A stretch of 64,000 nt of DNA from Candidatus Altimarinota bacterium (GCA_023231115.1 JALNWA010000005.1:3351-67350); one strand, 5' to 3'. Positions 22,773-33,070 are shown, counted from the stretch's first letter. The notes: generated by a model from the sequence alone, not told the origin. Numbers and translations are program-made.

Positions 22773-25700
22773 ATGACACAACAAAATTCACAAACAGGAA
22801 AAACACAAGAAGATATCGCAAGAGCGGAGGAAGCTCGTATTCTTGATCAAATAAGAAATGCGGACGGAAAATCCGCAGAGTTTTCTCATTCAATGCAAAT
22901 TGCACAAAAACTGGAAAAAGGTGAACTTGACTTGGATCGTGAACAAAGAATTCAGATACGCGATGTGTTGAAAGATGCAAACAAAATGAAAAAAGATCCG
23001 TACAAACATTTTATGGCGGCTCTTGCCATGGGCAAATTTCCAAACAAAGGAAGACTTGCTATGAAATTTTTTGATGCCATTGAAGAACCGGACAAAGAAA
23101 AGAACAAAGAAAAAAAATTGCCGGGAGAAGAAGACAAAAAATTCCCTGGAGAAAAAGAAAAAGATTACGCGGAAAAATTTTTGGAAGATGCGGCCAAGGC
23201 TGAAAATCCACAAATTTCCGAAGGCGCTGAAAAAGACGCACTCGAAGATTTGGAAAAATTAAGATTGGAAGAACAAGCGGAAAGGATGGCGGGAGAAGCA
23301 AGAGGAAAAGAACAAACCTCAGGCATCCGTGAAAAAGTTCAAAGTGTTTCAACTGTAAACGAAAAAGAATTATGGCAAATTGATCGTCCGCCGGAAGGGC
23401 TTATAGAAAATCTTGAAGCGATAGAATTGAAAATGTTTGGTTTGATGGAACAGTCAAATAAAGCATACAAAAAAGGACAATCAACTGAAAAACTCGACGC
23501 GGAAATAGACAGAATGGAATTCGAAAGAGACCCATTAAGAAAACAATATATAGGTTATCTTACAAAAGCGGGAAAGCGTTATGAAGCCGTTCAAAAACTT
23601 GCAAGTCGTGCCGGAATGGACATGCAAGAAGTTTCAAGACTTATGATTTGGTCGATAGAACACGGCGGATCAAAAGGTGTGAAAGTGGATAAAAAAACAG
23701 GAAAAGCGGAAAAAATAAAAGACTCAATTCAAATAAAAAGTATTTATTTTAAACAAGGGAAAGAGGATACAGCTGCGGAATTTACGGGTGAATTATTTGT
23801 GGATTTTACAAACGATAAAGGTGAAATCGAAACAGCCGGATATACAAGATTTTTGAAATTGGTGGATGCGCTCGAAATGCACAAGGACATAAGAACGATG
23901 GAAGATCTAAACAAAGAAGTGGCCAAAAACACAAGATACGAAGAGGTAAAAGAGGGACAAGTTTACAAAACACAAATATTAAAAGGGTTAGACGAAGAAG
24001 GAGAAAAAGTTTACGAAGAGGTCGAGTTCACAATTGAAAAAATAGAAACATCGGGAGAAACTCCTGTTATTACGCTTAACCACACAGTGACAAAAACACC
24101 AAAACAATGGCTTTCTTTAGCCATAGAAAGCGAATTTTATTTCGACAGAATTCAAAAAGAATTTTCACCGGGAGAATTTGCAAAACTTGTGAAACAACAT
24201 AGATATTCGCGAGAAATAGAACAAGAAGAACTGCAAACAGTTCTTGATCGAATGGCAAAAGCAAGACGTGAAGAAGAAATAGCAATGAATGAAGCGGTAG
24301 CGGAGGCCCTTACAGGAAGACCTGCAACGGAAGTAAGCAAAAAAAGACTTGGAAGTACTTTCATGGCACCTCTTGCGGTAAGTGGAGCGGTAAGACTTCC
24401 GAGAAAGGGGGAAGTTTCATTCGCGGATTTTACTGATGAAGAAGCGGGGGGAATAAGAATTCCGGACGCAAAAGTCTCAGTAAAACCAAATCCAAAAAAT
24501 CCTAGTGAAAATATAATCCAAATTTCATACGCATTAACTCCGGAGAATGTAGCAAATCGCACAGGCCTTTCAGGAATTCCGAAAGAAGTGGCGCAAGCAA
24601 TTGGAGCTAACCAAGAAATTGAACCGCGTATTGTAATGCGCGATTTTTCACCTTCCGAATTTTTGGAACGCGCGGAAAACGGGATGATATCAAGAGGACA
24701 ACCTTCAGCGTCCCTTGAGCTTGAAGATAAAATGGATGTTTTGGGCGGCAAACAAGCGAATATACCCGAAGAAATCCCCGAGGAAGCTCCAGAACAAGAA
24801 ATTCAGAAAGAAACGGACGAAAAAGAATCAACGACAGAGGATAAAGCGAATAAACCATACAAAGAAGCGGTACCGTTTGATGAAGCGTATCAAACAGGAT
24901 TACCATTACATGGAAAAGGACAATCTTATGTTCAAAAAGTATGGAACAATACGAGATTTTTAAGTTTGGACGATTTGTGGAAATTTGGAAAAACTTGTTA
25001 TGACTATTACATAAGAAGGTTTGAACAAAGACAAAAAAATAGATATGGATTGGTCGGAAAAGAACTTCCGTTCTTTGGTTCGGAAATGCAACAGATTTCT
25101 CAGGCGGCGAACAATGAACAAACAAGCCATTTCAAGGAAGCATTAGAGAAAAAAGGTGTGGTGACAATAAGGGACAGGTTAAGAGTAACAGAGAATAAAG
25201 AGGAATTTAAAGCCTGTATCATAGTTCTTGTCGAAAAAGGAATGATGAGATGGGATGATGTACTTTTCTGGAAAAACGCAAATAAATTTGTAAAACCAGG
25301 TAAAGAAATACCAATCCCTCCAACCAACAATCCGTATACACACATAAGCAAGGATGATAATAGAACAGGAATGGATTTTATAGAAGGGGCAATAGACTCG
25401 GCATGGGGAGACGGTTACTACGGAGATTGGTACGCTGAAAACAAAAATCACTACAATGGTAATGCAAAAAAATACTACGAAGAAGGTAAAGAGTTGGAAG
25501 GAGTCGACGGAGGTCACGCGGGACGTTTGGAAAAGATTTTACACGCTCACAAAGAAGGGGAATGGGTAGATCCTATGGAATACGAAGGTTTGATATTACA
25601 CTCAATAGAAGCCGGAAAAGGGGATATTCAAGACAAAATTTATTATCTTGTGGAAGGTGTCGCGGCGGAAAATAAAAAAGGAGAAACTATTTTGAGCTTG

Positions 25701-26636
25701 GATAGAATGGCCCATGTAAATTCAGAAATGTTAGGGAGATTTCCAATTATGGAATACATGTGTGCGAGAGTTCCACGTAAGGGAGGAAAAAAAGTAACAA
25801 GATTTACATTGGCGGATTACCAAAGATGGATGCATTGGTTTGATGATGGATATGAAAAACATGGACATCGAAATTGTAAGCCTACACAAGCCGTGGATGA
25901 TTTTATGTGGGAATACGCAATTCCAAGTGAAGATACTTTAAATCGTATAAATAAAGTTGCCAGATCCATTGAAAATGTGGATCACGATGATATGTACGCG
26001 TACATACCACCGGCCACTGAAGATGTACTTACAGATATCTGTAAAACAAACGTAGGAAGTAGAAAAGGTGTGACCATCGAAGGATATGCGAATGTGTTTC
26101 CGGGATTCAGCCAATACATACGTTCATTAAGCCAACACGAACAAAAAGACAAACTTGCGGAAGCAATCAAGTCATATGTTCGTTTCGAAGGTATTATGAC
26201 AAACAAATTTGAAAGAAATGTAGAGGCTTCTCATGATGCATACCAAAGAATGGGAGATAAGACTCTAAGAGGTAGGACAATATGTTCAAAAGAATCACCT
26301 TTAGCATTTATTACGCAAATGAACGCAATGGTAAAAGAAATTGTTGCGGCATACGGAGGAGCAGATGGAGGCGAGGAACTAAGCTCGATATTAAGCGACA
26401 TTCAGGATCTTCAAGTTGGAGACATGAGTAATCCTGATGAAAAGAAAAAGCAGGACAGAAAAAATTACGCATTTCATAGGTTTGGAAAAGTTTTGAACAT
26501 GGTTGTCCAAAGCGATAAAGGAGCAAAAATGCTTGAAATAGTTCAAAATTCAAATCTTGCAGGTATGCCGTACTTGGACTCAAAGGCGAAAGCTCGTAAC
26601 AAAGCGGAAATAAAGGATAATCTTACGCTCGAATAA
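22773..26636 (+). CDS. Hypothetical 1287-residue charged protein
   Basis: No family was recognised. There is no signal peptide or transmembrane segment, so it is probably cytoplasmic. Residues 1-200 are rich in Glu and Lys with repeated KKLPGEEDKKFPGEKEKD-like blocks. The central part (about 430-660) contains a beta-rich section. The C-terminal half (about 700-1287) is enriched in Trp, Tyr and His (for example DGYYGDWYAENKNHYNG and HRNCKPTQAVDDFMWEY) and may be a globular domain. The gene follows the VirB6-like gene by 31 bp on the same strand and probably shares its transcript. Confidence 0.6.
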   Translation: MTQQNSQTGKTQEDIARAEEARILDQIRNADGKSAEFSHSMQIAQKLEKGELDLDREQRIQIRDVLKDANKMKKDPYKHFMAALAMGKFPNKGRLAMKFFDAIEEPDKEKNKEKKLPGEEDKKFPGEKEKDYAEKFLEDAAKAENPQISEGAEKDALEDLEKLRLEEQAERMAGEARGKEQTSGIREKVQSVSTVNEKELWQIDRPPEGLIENLEAIELKMFGLMEQSNKAYKKGQSTEKLDAEIDRMEFERDPLRKQYIGYLTKAGKRYEAVQKLASRAGMDMQEVSRLMIWSIEHGGSKGVKVDKKTGKAEKIKDSIQIKSIYFKQGKEDTAAEFTGELFVDFTNDKGEIETAGYTRFLKLVDALEMHKDIRTMEDLNKEVAKNTRYEEVKEGQVYKTQILKGLDEEGEKVYEEVEFTIEKIETSGETPVITLNHTVTKTPKQWLSLAIESEFYFDRIQKEFSPGEFAKLVKQHRYSREIEQEELQTVLDRMAKARREEEIAMNEAVAEALTGRPATEVSKKRLGSTFMAPLAVSGAVRLPRKGEVSFADFTDEEAGGIRIPDAKVSVKPNPKNPSENIIQISYALTPENVANRTGLSGIPKEVAQAIGANQEIEPRIVMRDFSPSEFLERAENGMISRGQPSASLELEDKMDVLGGKQANIPEEIPEEAPEQEIQKETDEKESTTEDKANKPYKEAVPFDEAYQTGLPLHGKGQSYVQKVWNNTRFLSLDDLWKFGKTCYDYYIRRFEQRQKNRYGLVGKELPFFGSEMQQISQAANNEQTSHFKEALEKKGVVTIRDRLRVTENKEEFKACIIVLVEKGMMRWDDVLFWKNANKFVKPGKEIPIPPTNNPYTHISKDDNRTGMDFIEGAIDSAWGDGYYGDWYAENKNHYNGNAKKYYEEGKELEGVDGGHAGRLEKILHAHKEGEWVDPMEYEGLILHSIEAGKGDIQDKIYYLVEGVAAENKKGETILSLDRMAHVNSEMLGRFPIMEYMCARVPRKGGKKVTRFTLADYQRWMHWFDDGYEKHGHRNCKPTQAVDDFMWEYAIPSEDTLNRINKVARSIENVDHDDMYAYIPPATEDVLTDICKTNVGSRKGVTIEGYANVFPGFSQYIRSLSQHEQKDKLAEAIKSYVRFEGIMTNKFERNVEASHDAYQRMGDKTLRGRTICSKESPLAFITQMNAMVKEIVAAYGGADGGEELSSILSDIQDLQVGDMSNPDEKKKQDRKNYAFHRFGKVLNMVVQSDKGAKMLEIVQNSNLAGMPYLDSKAKARNKAEIKDNLTLE

Positions 26637-26651
26637 CCACCCCTTAAACAG

Positions 26652-26680
26652 TTGACTTTTTAACTGTAAAGTGTTTTAAT
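26652..26680 (+). promoter_or_regulatory. Promoter of the 864-residue protein gene
   Basis: TTGACT (26652-26657), 17 bp, TTTAAT (26675-26680). A small inverted repeat ACAGTT/AACTGT surrounds the -35 and could be an operator. Confidence 0.5.
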
Positions 26681-26709
26681 TGTAGGCCGAAATATTTTAA
26701 AACGCGGAA

Positions 26710-29304
26710 ATGGGAAAAGGTCCAGAAATTAGAGAAGTATTTGGTCGTCTTATGGACGACATAGTTCAGCCATTTTTAGGTACATTGGCTGGAGTAACAG
26801 CGGACACCATCGACTACGCACACAGAAAAGGAAGAGAATCTGTAATAAAAATAGCTGATAGAATAGACACCGCAAACGAACAACCTGATAAAACAAGAAT
26901 AGGAAGAGCGCGACAAAAAATAGCAGAAGCCGCGCGCAATGCCATAGAATCTGCAAAAGAAGTTAAAATTGTGGACAATGCAAATATTCACAGACTGCCA
27001 AGATTATTGGACGATGACGGAGAAAATTTTGAATTTAAAGCTATCATTTTTGATTCCTTAAATTCAGCAATCGGTACGATTTCGCCACTTTATGAACTGG
27101 TGGCTTTGGCCGCAAATAGAAGTTTGGAGAAGGGAATTCCCCAAGAGCGGGTTGTTGCATTTTTTGAATCTGAAAGAATATTAAAATTACTTTTACAAAA
27201 AGTTTTCAATGACAAAAAATCCAAACACAGATCTCCAAGCTTGGTTTCAGCGATAAGCTCAACCATGGATGCAACAACAGGAAATCTTAGAGCGTTTAAA
27301 AAGAAGACGGAAAAGACAACACAAGAAGTTGTTCAGAAAAAAGAAATAGACGAAGAAACCAGAAAAAAATTGGAAAGAAAAATAAAAACTTTCAAAGATG
27401 AATACAAACCTGATGATTCATACAAATTTACCGACTTTATAACAGCATTAAAAAACGATTTTTCGGAATATGATTTAACTCAATGGCTCGAAGAAAAAAC
27501 ACCATTTTTTATAGAAATGCTGAGAGGATTCAGGATAGAAAAAGGACCGGACGGGACAGAAATGAAAAAAATAACAGGAATACAGCATATTGAAAACATG
27601 GTAAAAAATGCATACGAAGAAAAAACGAAAAAACATAATTCACATGAAGAATTCGCAAAAACGAACCTGGGAAAATTTTTCCATTTAATCAATCCGGAGC
27701 AAATGGTAACGCCGTGGAAAGAAGTCCGAGGAAAGCCATGTTTCATGATAGACATGGACGAATTAAATGAATTTTTTGAAGAATTAAAAACATTGGAAAC
27801 AAAAGAAACAGGGGAAGGACAGCTGATAGCTATACTTATAAAAATTTGTAGAGATGAAATAAGCAAACAAGGGGATATGAAAAACGGAATAACGATAATG
27901 ATCAAGAAAGGAAATACAGCGGAAATAACAACAATATCAAACGCTGAAGATATTAACGGAAAAATAGCGGGAATAATAAATCAAGCCATAAAAGTCAGTT
28001 CTCCCCATGTAAATACGCAAAATTTGTTGGTGAATCCGGAAGGCACACCTGAAAAAATATTACGTGAACATGAAACAATTTTCGACAAAGACGGAAAAAT
28101 AAAACAAAGAGAATACAACGCACTCTTGAGAAGTATATTTGAACATAGAGAAGAAGATAAACCTAGCGGAGAAAGAATGGATGCAATAAAAAAACGCATA
28201 GTTTCTTTATTCAAAGAAACGAATGCAACATTGGAATATGTTTTAACCAGCGCGTCTGTGGAAATGCCAAAAGAAGTTGAAGACATATTTGAAATTAATG
28301 AATATTCAGAACTTATAAAAATTGCAACGACGGAAAAAGACAAAAGGAAAAAATATGTGGCCAGATTGAAAATCGAAATTGCATGGCTTATTTACAGATG
28401 TTTTTACTCTCCAAGATTCGTCTTTAGAAAAAGTGACGCACGGAATGTAAAAGCAAAAATACAGGCGACAGAAGACGACATACAAATTGATAACAGCAGG
28501 GAGATAAGAGTTGTAAAATTCATTGATCATTCAGATGGAAATCCTGAAATTTTGGATGAAGACAAAATAAATGAACACACATTGCCTCAAGATACAGAGA
28601 CGGGAGAAATAAGATTAATCCCTGCAAAATTTTCCGGACAAAGTTGTTATTTACTTTATAGCGGAGACTCACTTCAGGAAGGAGGTCAAAAAAACCAACA
28701 GGAATATATAAGCCTAAAATCTTTGAGAAGCATGGTTATAAAGAAAATTATAGATAAACAAACAAACCCTGAAGACATTACAGACATGATCAGAATGACA
28801 TTTGTTGTTAACAATATGGACGAATTAAAACAACTAAAAAATAATTTGGAAATAAATCATTCTCAAGGAGGTAGACTTATAAAATGGGAAGATACATACA
28901 CGGACACACGCGAACACGGAATGTCTAATTTGAGGCAAAACAACAATAAATCCAAGAAATATAAAACACTAACAGCAACTTCATATGTTCCGATTTTTGG
29001 AGACGACAAAATTTATGTCGTAAAATTGGAGATGAGGGTACTTTTACTCGAAGATGCGGTAAAAGAACGAAGTAATTATAATGAGATAGGGCATAAAGCC
29101 TATGAAGAAAGAAGAAGTATAGAATGCGCACCAACTATGACTCCAATAGAAATATTTCCTGAAAAATACTCTAAAGAGAAACATCCGGATAGTTATTCAG
29201 GAAGAACAACAATAAGAATTATACGCACGCCTGCTAATAAGGTTTCTTCAGCGTCTCAAGAGAAAGAAACGTCTCCAAGTCCATCACTTCCTGCTTCTTT
29301 GTAG
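26710..29304 (+). CDS. Hypothetical 864-residue protein, possible RelA/SpoT-like C-terminal fold
   Basis: The protein has no signal peptide and is strongly charged. The first 100 residues contain an amphipathic region, and the middle (about 200-500) is helical. The C-terminal part (about 640-805) has the order of elements seen in RelA/SpoT nucleotidyltransferase domains. EDITDMIRMTFVVNNMDELKQL is followed, after a variable loop, by KIYVVKLEMRVLLLEDAVKE and NEIGHKAYEERR. These match the VEIQIRT and GxAAHxxYK positions. Key residues are only partly kept, so activity is doubtful and the match is an inference. The last 71 bp overlap the end of thrS on the opposite strand. Confidence 0.55.
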   Translation: MGKGPEIREVFGRLMDDIVQPFLGTLAGVTADTIDYAHRKGRESVIKIADRIDTANEQPDKTRIGRARQKIAEAARNAIESAKEVKIVDNANIHRLPRLLDDDGENFEFKAIIFDSLNSAIGTISPLYELVALAANRSLEKGIPQERVVAFFESERILKLLLQKVFNDKKSKHRSPSLVSAISSTMDATTGNLRAFKKKTEKTTQEVVQKKEIDEETRKKLERKIKTFKDEYKPDDSYKFTDFITALKNDFSEYDLTQWLEEKTPFFIEMLRGFRIEKGPDGTEMKKITGIQHIENMVKNAYEEKTKKHNSHEEFAKTNLGKFFHLINPEQMVTPWKEVRGKPCFMIDMDELNEFFEELKTLETKETGEGQLIAILIKICRDEISKQGDMKNGITIMIKKGNTAEITTISNAEDINGKIAGIINQAIKVSSPHVNTQNLLVNPEGTPEKILREHETIFDKDGKIKQREYNALLRSIFEHREEDKPSGERMDAIKKRIVSLFKETNATLEYVLTSASVEMPKEVEDIFEINEYSELIKIATTEKDKRKKYVARLKIEIAWLIYRCFYSPRFVFRKSDARNVKAKIQATEDDIQIDNSREIRVVKFIDHSDGNPEILDEDKINEHTLPQDTETGEIRLIPAKFSGQSCYLLYSGDSLQEGGQKNQQEYISLKSLRSMVIKKIIDKQTNPEDITDMIRMTFVVNNMDELKQLKNNLEINHSQGGRLIKWEDTYTDTREHGMSNLRQNNNKSKKYKTLTATSYVPIFGDDKIYVVKLEMRVLLLEDAVKERSNYNEIGHKAYEERRSIECAPTMTPIEIFPEKYSKEKHPDSYSGRTTIRIIRTPANKVSSASQEKETSPSPSLPASL

Positions 29305-30985
29305 CATAATCTCTGACTGTAAGATTTTTGTCTGCGACTTCTTTTTCGCCGACAACAATCATGTAAGGGACTTTGCTCATTTCAGCATTTCTGATTTTTT
29401 TGCCGAGAGTTTCATTTGACGCGTCAACTTCACAGCGAAGTCCGGCATCAAATAGCTTTTTATTTACCTCGTTTGCATAATCGTTGAATTTCTCTGAAAC
29501 AGGCAAAATAACCACCTGCACAGGCGCAAGCCAAACAGGGAAAGCTCCGGCATAGTGTTCGATAAGAATTGCCATAAACCTCTCAAGCGAGCCAAGAAGC
29601 GCTCTGTGTACAACGACTGGAGTATGAGTTTTTCCGTCGCTTCCTTCAAATTCCAATTCAAATCGTAGAGGCATTTGGAAATCGACCTGCACAGTCGCAC
29701 ATTGCCATTCACGTTTTAAAGAATCTTTAATCCTGAAATCAATTTTCGGTCCATAAAAAGCTCCATCTCCGGCATTGATAGTGAATGGGATTTTTGCTTT
29801 ATTTAAGGCCTTTTCTAGCGCTCCCTCTGCACTTGCCCATTGTTCGTCACTTCCCATAGATTTTTCAGGTTTTGTTGAAAGACAAACCTCATAAGTGAAA
29901 TCAAAAATCTCCTCATAAATATATTTTGCAAAATCGATACAATTTAAAATCTCTTGTTCAAGCTGTTCATGTGCAACAAATATATGAGAATCATCCTGAC
30001 AGAATTTTCGAACTCTTGTCATTCCACCCAAAGCACCGCGAACTTCGTTTCTATGCAACATCGCAAAATCCGCAATTCTAAGCGGTAAATCGCGATAGCT
30101 ATGAGGTGACATTTTATAAATCAACATATGTGAAGGGCAATTCATAGGCTTAAGTGAAGCCTCAATTCCATCCATATCAAGCAAAAACATATTATCTTTG
30201 TAGTGTTCCCAGTGTCCGCTTTGTTCCCATAACGCTTTATCATAAATCAGAGGAGTAATTACTTCTTTATAATCTCTTTTTCGATATTCACTTCTCAAAA
30301 ACTTCAAAAGTTCATTGAAAATGATTGTTCCTTTTGGCAAAAAGAAAACAGATCCCGGAGAAATATCATGGAATTGAAAAAGTCCAAGTGCAGTGCCAAG
30401 TTTTCTGTGATCGCGTTTTTTTGCTTCCTCAAGCTGTTTTAAATATTCATCCAATTCTTCTCTTGTCTCAAAACATGTTCCGTAAATTCTCTGTAACATT
30501 GGATTTTTTTCATCACCTTTCCAGTAAGCTCCGGCAATTTTCATCAATTTAAAAGCGCCGATTTGCCCTGTCTGATCAACGTGAGGACCACGGCACAAAT
30601 CCACAAACATTGCTTTCCCGTCATTCGGCATAATATTCTCATAAAAAGAAATTGCCTCACCAGTTTCTTTAAGTCCCTCCACAAGTTCGACTTTGTATTT
30701 TTGGCCTACGGACTGCAGAAATTCGATAGCTTTGTCAGCAGGTTCCTCTTTTCTGATAAATTTTTGATTCTGTTTCACAATATTTTTCATCTCTTTTTCA
30801 AGAAGAACAAGATCTTCAGGTATAAGAGTTCTCGGCAAATCAAAATCATAATAAAATCCATTTTCGATGGTAGGTCCGATTGCAAGCTTAGCTTCCGGAA
30901 ACATTCTTAGAACAGCTTGAGCCAAAACATGCGAGCATGAGTGCCTCATAGCGCCTATGTCGACTTTTTTCTCAATTTTAGACAT
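29234..30985 (-). CDS. thrS: Threonyl-tRNA synthetase without TGS domain
   Basis: The 583-residue enzyme starts directly with the editing domain (HSCSH, zinc-type His15 and His19, and LCRGPHVDQTGQIGAFKL). The class II catalytic core follows (LKPMNCPSHMLIYK, RDLPLRIADFAMLHRNE, FCQDDSHIF, QVDFQMPLRFELEF) and a C-terminal anticodon-binding domain (PVQVVILPVSEKFNDYA). The N-terminal TGS domain of about 60 residues found in E. coli ThrRS is missing. It charges tRNA-Thr in the cytosol and edits Ser-tRNA. It is divergent from recF, with about 40 bp between them, and its 3' end overlaps the convergent 864-residue gene. Confidence 0.95.
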   Translation of the reverse strand: MSKIEKKVDIGAMRHSCSHVLAQAVLRMFPEAKLAIGPTIENGFYYDFDLPRTLIPEDLVLLEKEMKNIVKQNQKFIRKEEPADKAIEFLQSVGQKYKVELVEGLKETGEAISFYENIMPNDGKAMFVDLCRGPHVDQTGQIGAFKLMKIAGAYWKGDEKNPMLQRIYGTCFETREELDEYLKQLEEAKKRDHRKLGTALGLFQFHDISPGSVFFLPKGTIIFNELLKFLRSEYRKRDYKEVITPLIYDKALWEQSGHWEHYKDNMFLLDMDGIEASLKPMNCPSHMLIYKMSPHSYRDLPLRIADFAMLHRNEVRGALGGMTRVRKFCQDDSHIFVAHEQLEQEILNCIDFAKYIYEEIFDFTYEVCLSTKPEKSMGSDEQWASAEGALEKALNKAKIPFTINAGDGAFYGPKIDFRIKDSLKREWQCATVQVDFQMPLRFELEFEGSDGKTHTPVVVHRALLGSLERFMAILIEHYAGAFPVWLAPVQVVILPVSEKFNDYANEVNKKLFDAGLRCEVDASNETLGKKIRNAEMSKVPYMIVVGEKEVADKNLTVRDYATKKQEVMDLETFLSLETLKKPY

Positions 30986-31025
30986 AATACGTCTTGTTAC
31001 AAATTAACTCTGGGAGAAATATAGA

Positions 31026-32132
31026 ATGAAAATCACAAAACTTCAATTTGAAAATTTCAGAAATTACGAAAATCATTCGTATGTTTTTCCAAGCGATAAA
31101 AATTTAATTGTGCTGACAGGAGAAAACGGGAAAGGAAAAACCAATTTCTTGGAAGGCATTTATATGCTTTCGCTAGGCCGTTCTTTCAGAAATTCAAAAC
31201 TCGAAAGTTTGATAAAATGGGATTCTCCATTTTTGAGATGCACGGGAGAAATTGAAGATGACGAACAAGAAAATCACACGCTCGAAGTTTTTTATTCTTC
31301 TTCACCAAAAAGAAAAAATCTTAAAAAAAATGATGTCAGCCTAAAAAATAGCGAATATATCGGAACTTTCACGACGGTTCTTTTCCATCCGGAAGACTTG
31401 AATATGCTTTATTTGAGCCCTTCTTTGAGACGAAAATATATGGACATAGTACTTTCTCAAAGCGACAAAAGATATCTGTATGCGCTTATGCAATACAGAA
31501 AACTCATAAAACAAAGAGGATCTCTGCTTAAAGAAATTCATGAAATACAAAAAGGCAGAAGCAGTGGCGATGAAAAGTCACTCATGTCCGCACTAGACGC
31601 TTGGGACAAACAATTGGCGCAATATGGCGCGGAAATAATATCAAAAAGACTTCAATTTATAGAATTTTTAAACGGGAAAGCAACCGAAATTTATAGAGAA
31701 ATTTCAAAAGGCGACGAAATTGTGGAAGTGAAATACATGAGTCGAATAAAAGAAATAAATTTATATGAAAACATGCTTTTAGAAAGGCGGTATCAGGACA
31801 TAAGAGATGAAAAAACATCAATCGGTCCGCACGTTGATGATATAAAATTCTTGATAAATGGCATAGATTTGGTCGAATTTGCTTCAAGAGGGGAGGCAAG
31901 AACCCTACTTTTGGCGGTAAAAATCTCAGAAATAGAATATTTGAAGCAAAAAACAAAAAAACACCCGGTTTTATTGCTGGATGATGTCTTTTCTGAGCTG
32001 GATTTTGGCAGGCAAACACACCTTCTAAACGCCATTTCAGGCTGTCAGGCGATAATCACCACAACAGACACCGAAAAACTGGAAAAACTCGCTAAGAATA
32101 AAGCAGATATTGAGTTTGTCATAGCGGCATAA
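31026..32132 (+). CDS. recF: DNA replication and repair protein RecF
   Basis: The 368-residue SMC-like ATPase has Walker A GENGKGKT (residues 32-39) and an ABC-type signature region FASRGEARTLLLAVKI. Walker B is PVLLLDDVFSELD, and ITTTDTEKLE lies near the end. RecF loads RecA at gaps with RecO and RecR. The start ATG has GGGAGA 9 nt upstream. RecF normally sits beside dnaN near oriC, but here its neighbours are thrS and a PrsW-type protease. Confidence 0.95.
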   Translation: MKITKLQFENFRNYENHSYVFPSDKNLIVLTGENGKGKTNFLEGIYMLSLGRSFRNSKLESLIKWDSPFLRCTGEIEDDEQENHTLEVFYSSSPKRKNLKKNDVSLKNSEYIGTFTTVLFHPEDLNMLYLSPSLRRKYMDIVLSQSDKRYLYALMQYRKLIKQRGSLLKEIHEIQKGRSSGDEKSLMSALDAWDKQLAQYGAEIISKRLQFIEFLNGKATEIYREISKGDEIVEVKYMSRIKEINLYENMLLERRYQDIRDEKTSIGPHVDDIKFLINGIDLVEFASRGEARTLLLAVKISEIEYLKQKTKKHPVLLLDDVFSELDFGRQTHLLNAISGCQAIITTTDTEKLEKLAKNKADIEFVIAA

Positions 32133-32144
32133 GTGTGTTATAAT
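32116..32144 (+). promoter_or_regulatory. Promoter of the PrsW-like gene inside the recF end
   Basis: TTGTCA (32116-32121), 17 bp, TATAAT (32139-32144); the -35 lies inside the last codons of recF. Confidence 0.65.
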
Positions 32145-32169
32145 ATATAGAACAAATAAAAACAAAAAC

Positions 32170-33039
32170 TTGTCTGCGACAACATTGCAAATCATAGGAT
32201 CAATTTTTTTGGCGCTCATCCCTGCATTCATATGGGGCTTCATTTTTTACAGAAAATCGCCACAAAGAAAGTCTCTGACGGTCATAACCTTTATAGCAGG
32301 AGCTTTGGCTGTTTTCCCTATTCTGATTTACAAATTTTTATGGCAATTTTTCCCATGGATTAATGCATTTAGATTTGCAGAGGCGTACAAACAGGACTTT
32401 ATAGGATTATCAAACCTTATAATATTGCCTCTAAGCGCGATTATTACTTTCATGATAGTTGGGGTTATCGAAGAATTAATGAAATATGTTTCGGTAAAAA
32501 TCGTGGACAATAATGACAATAATGAATTTGACGATATAGATGACAGTATTGAGTTTTTCATAATCGCCGCGTTGGGATTTTCGTTTGTAGAAAACATCCT
32601 TTATTTTTACAGCATATGGTTTAGTCAAGGCGCGGATCATTTGCTTATGCCATTCCTATTTAGATCCTCATTTTCAACTCTCGCACATTTGATTTTTTCC
32701 GGAATTTTGGGTTATTACTACGGAATAGCACACTTCGCGACACCTATTTTGCAAGAAGAAATAAGGGAAAATAGATCACATTGGACGAAATGGTTGCCCA
32801 AACTTTTGAGCATCAGAAAAGAAAGATTATTTTATGAACAACACATCTTCGAAGGACTTTTGATTTCGATAGGACTTCATGCTATTTTCAACATTTTTCT
32901 GGAAATGAATTTAACTTTCATGATTGTCCCATTTTTAGTTGGCGGATACATGAGTTTAAATTATCTTTTCAAGAAAAAAGAAAACCACAAGAAATACGGC
33001 AAACTTCTCCAGAAAGAAAGGAATACTCCAAAAGCTTGA
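32170..33039 (+). CDS. PrsW-family intramembrane metalloprotease
   Basis: The 289-residue protein has about eight hydrophobic helices and the conserved PrsW elements: IEELMK (Glu101, Glu102, Lys105), a helix with FSFVENILY (Glu141, Asn142), LAHLIFSG (His173) and LHAIFN (His237). The family includes a site-1 protease for anti-sigma factors, but the substrate here is unknown. The start is a TTG with a good promoter ending 26 bp upstream. An Asp/Asn-rich loop (DNNDNNEFDDIDD) separates helices 3 and 4. It ends with TGA. Confidence 0.85.
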   Translation: MSATTLQIIGSIFLALIPAFIWGFIFYRKSPQRKSLTVITFIAGALAVFPILIYKFLWQFFPWINAFRFAEAYKQDFIGLSNLIILPLSAIITFMIVGVIEELMKYVSVKIVDNNDNNEFDDIDDSIEFFIIAALGFSFVENILYFYSIWFSQGADHLLMPFLFRSSFSTLAHLIFSGILGYYYGIAHFATPILQEEIRENRSHWTKWLPKLLSIRKERLFYEQHIFEGLLISIGLHAIFNIFLEMNLTFMIVPFLVGGYMSLNYLFKKKENHKKYGKLLQKERNTPKA

Positions 33040-33070
33040 AAATCAGATGAACTAAGCCTACAATTTTTGC

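Noticed and set aside
31026..32132. recF as a marker of oriC
   Set aside because: dnaA, dnaN and gyrB are not adjacent and no DnaA-box cluster was seen.
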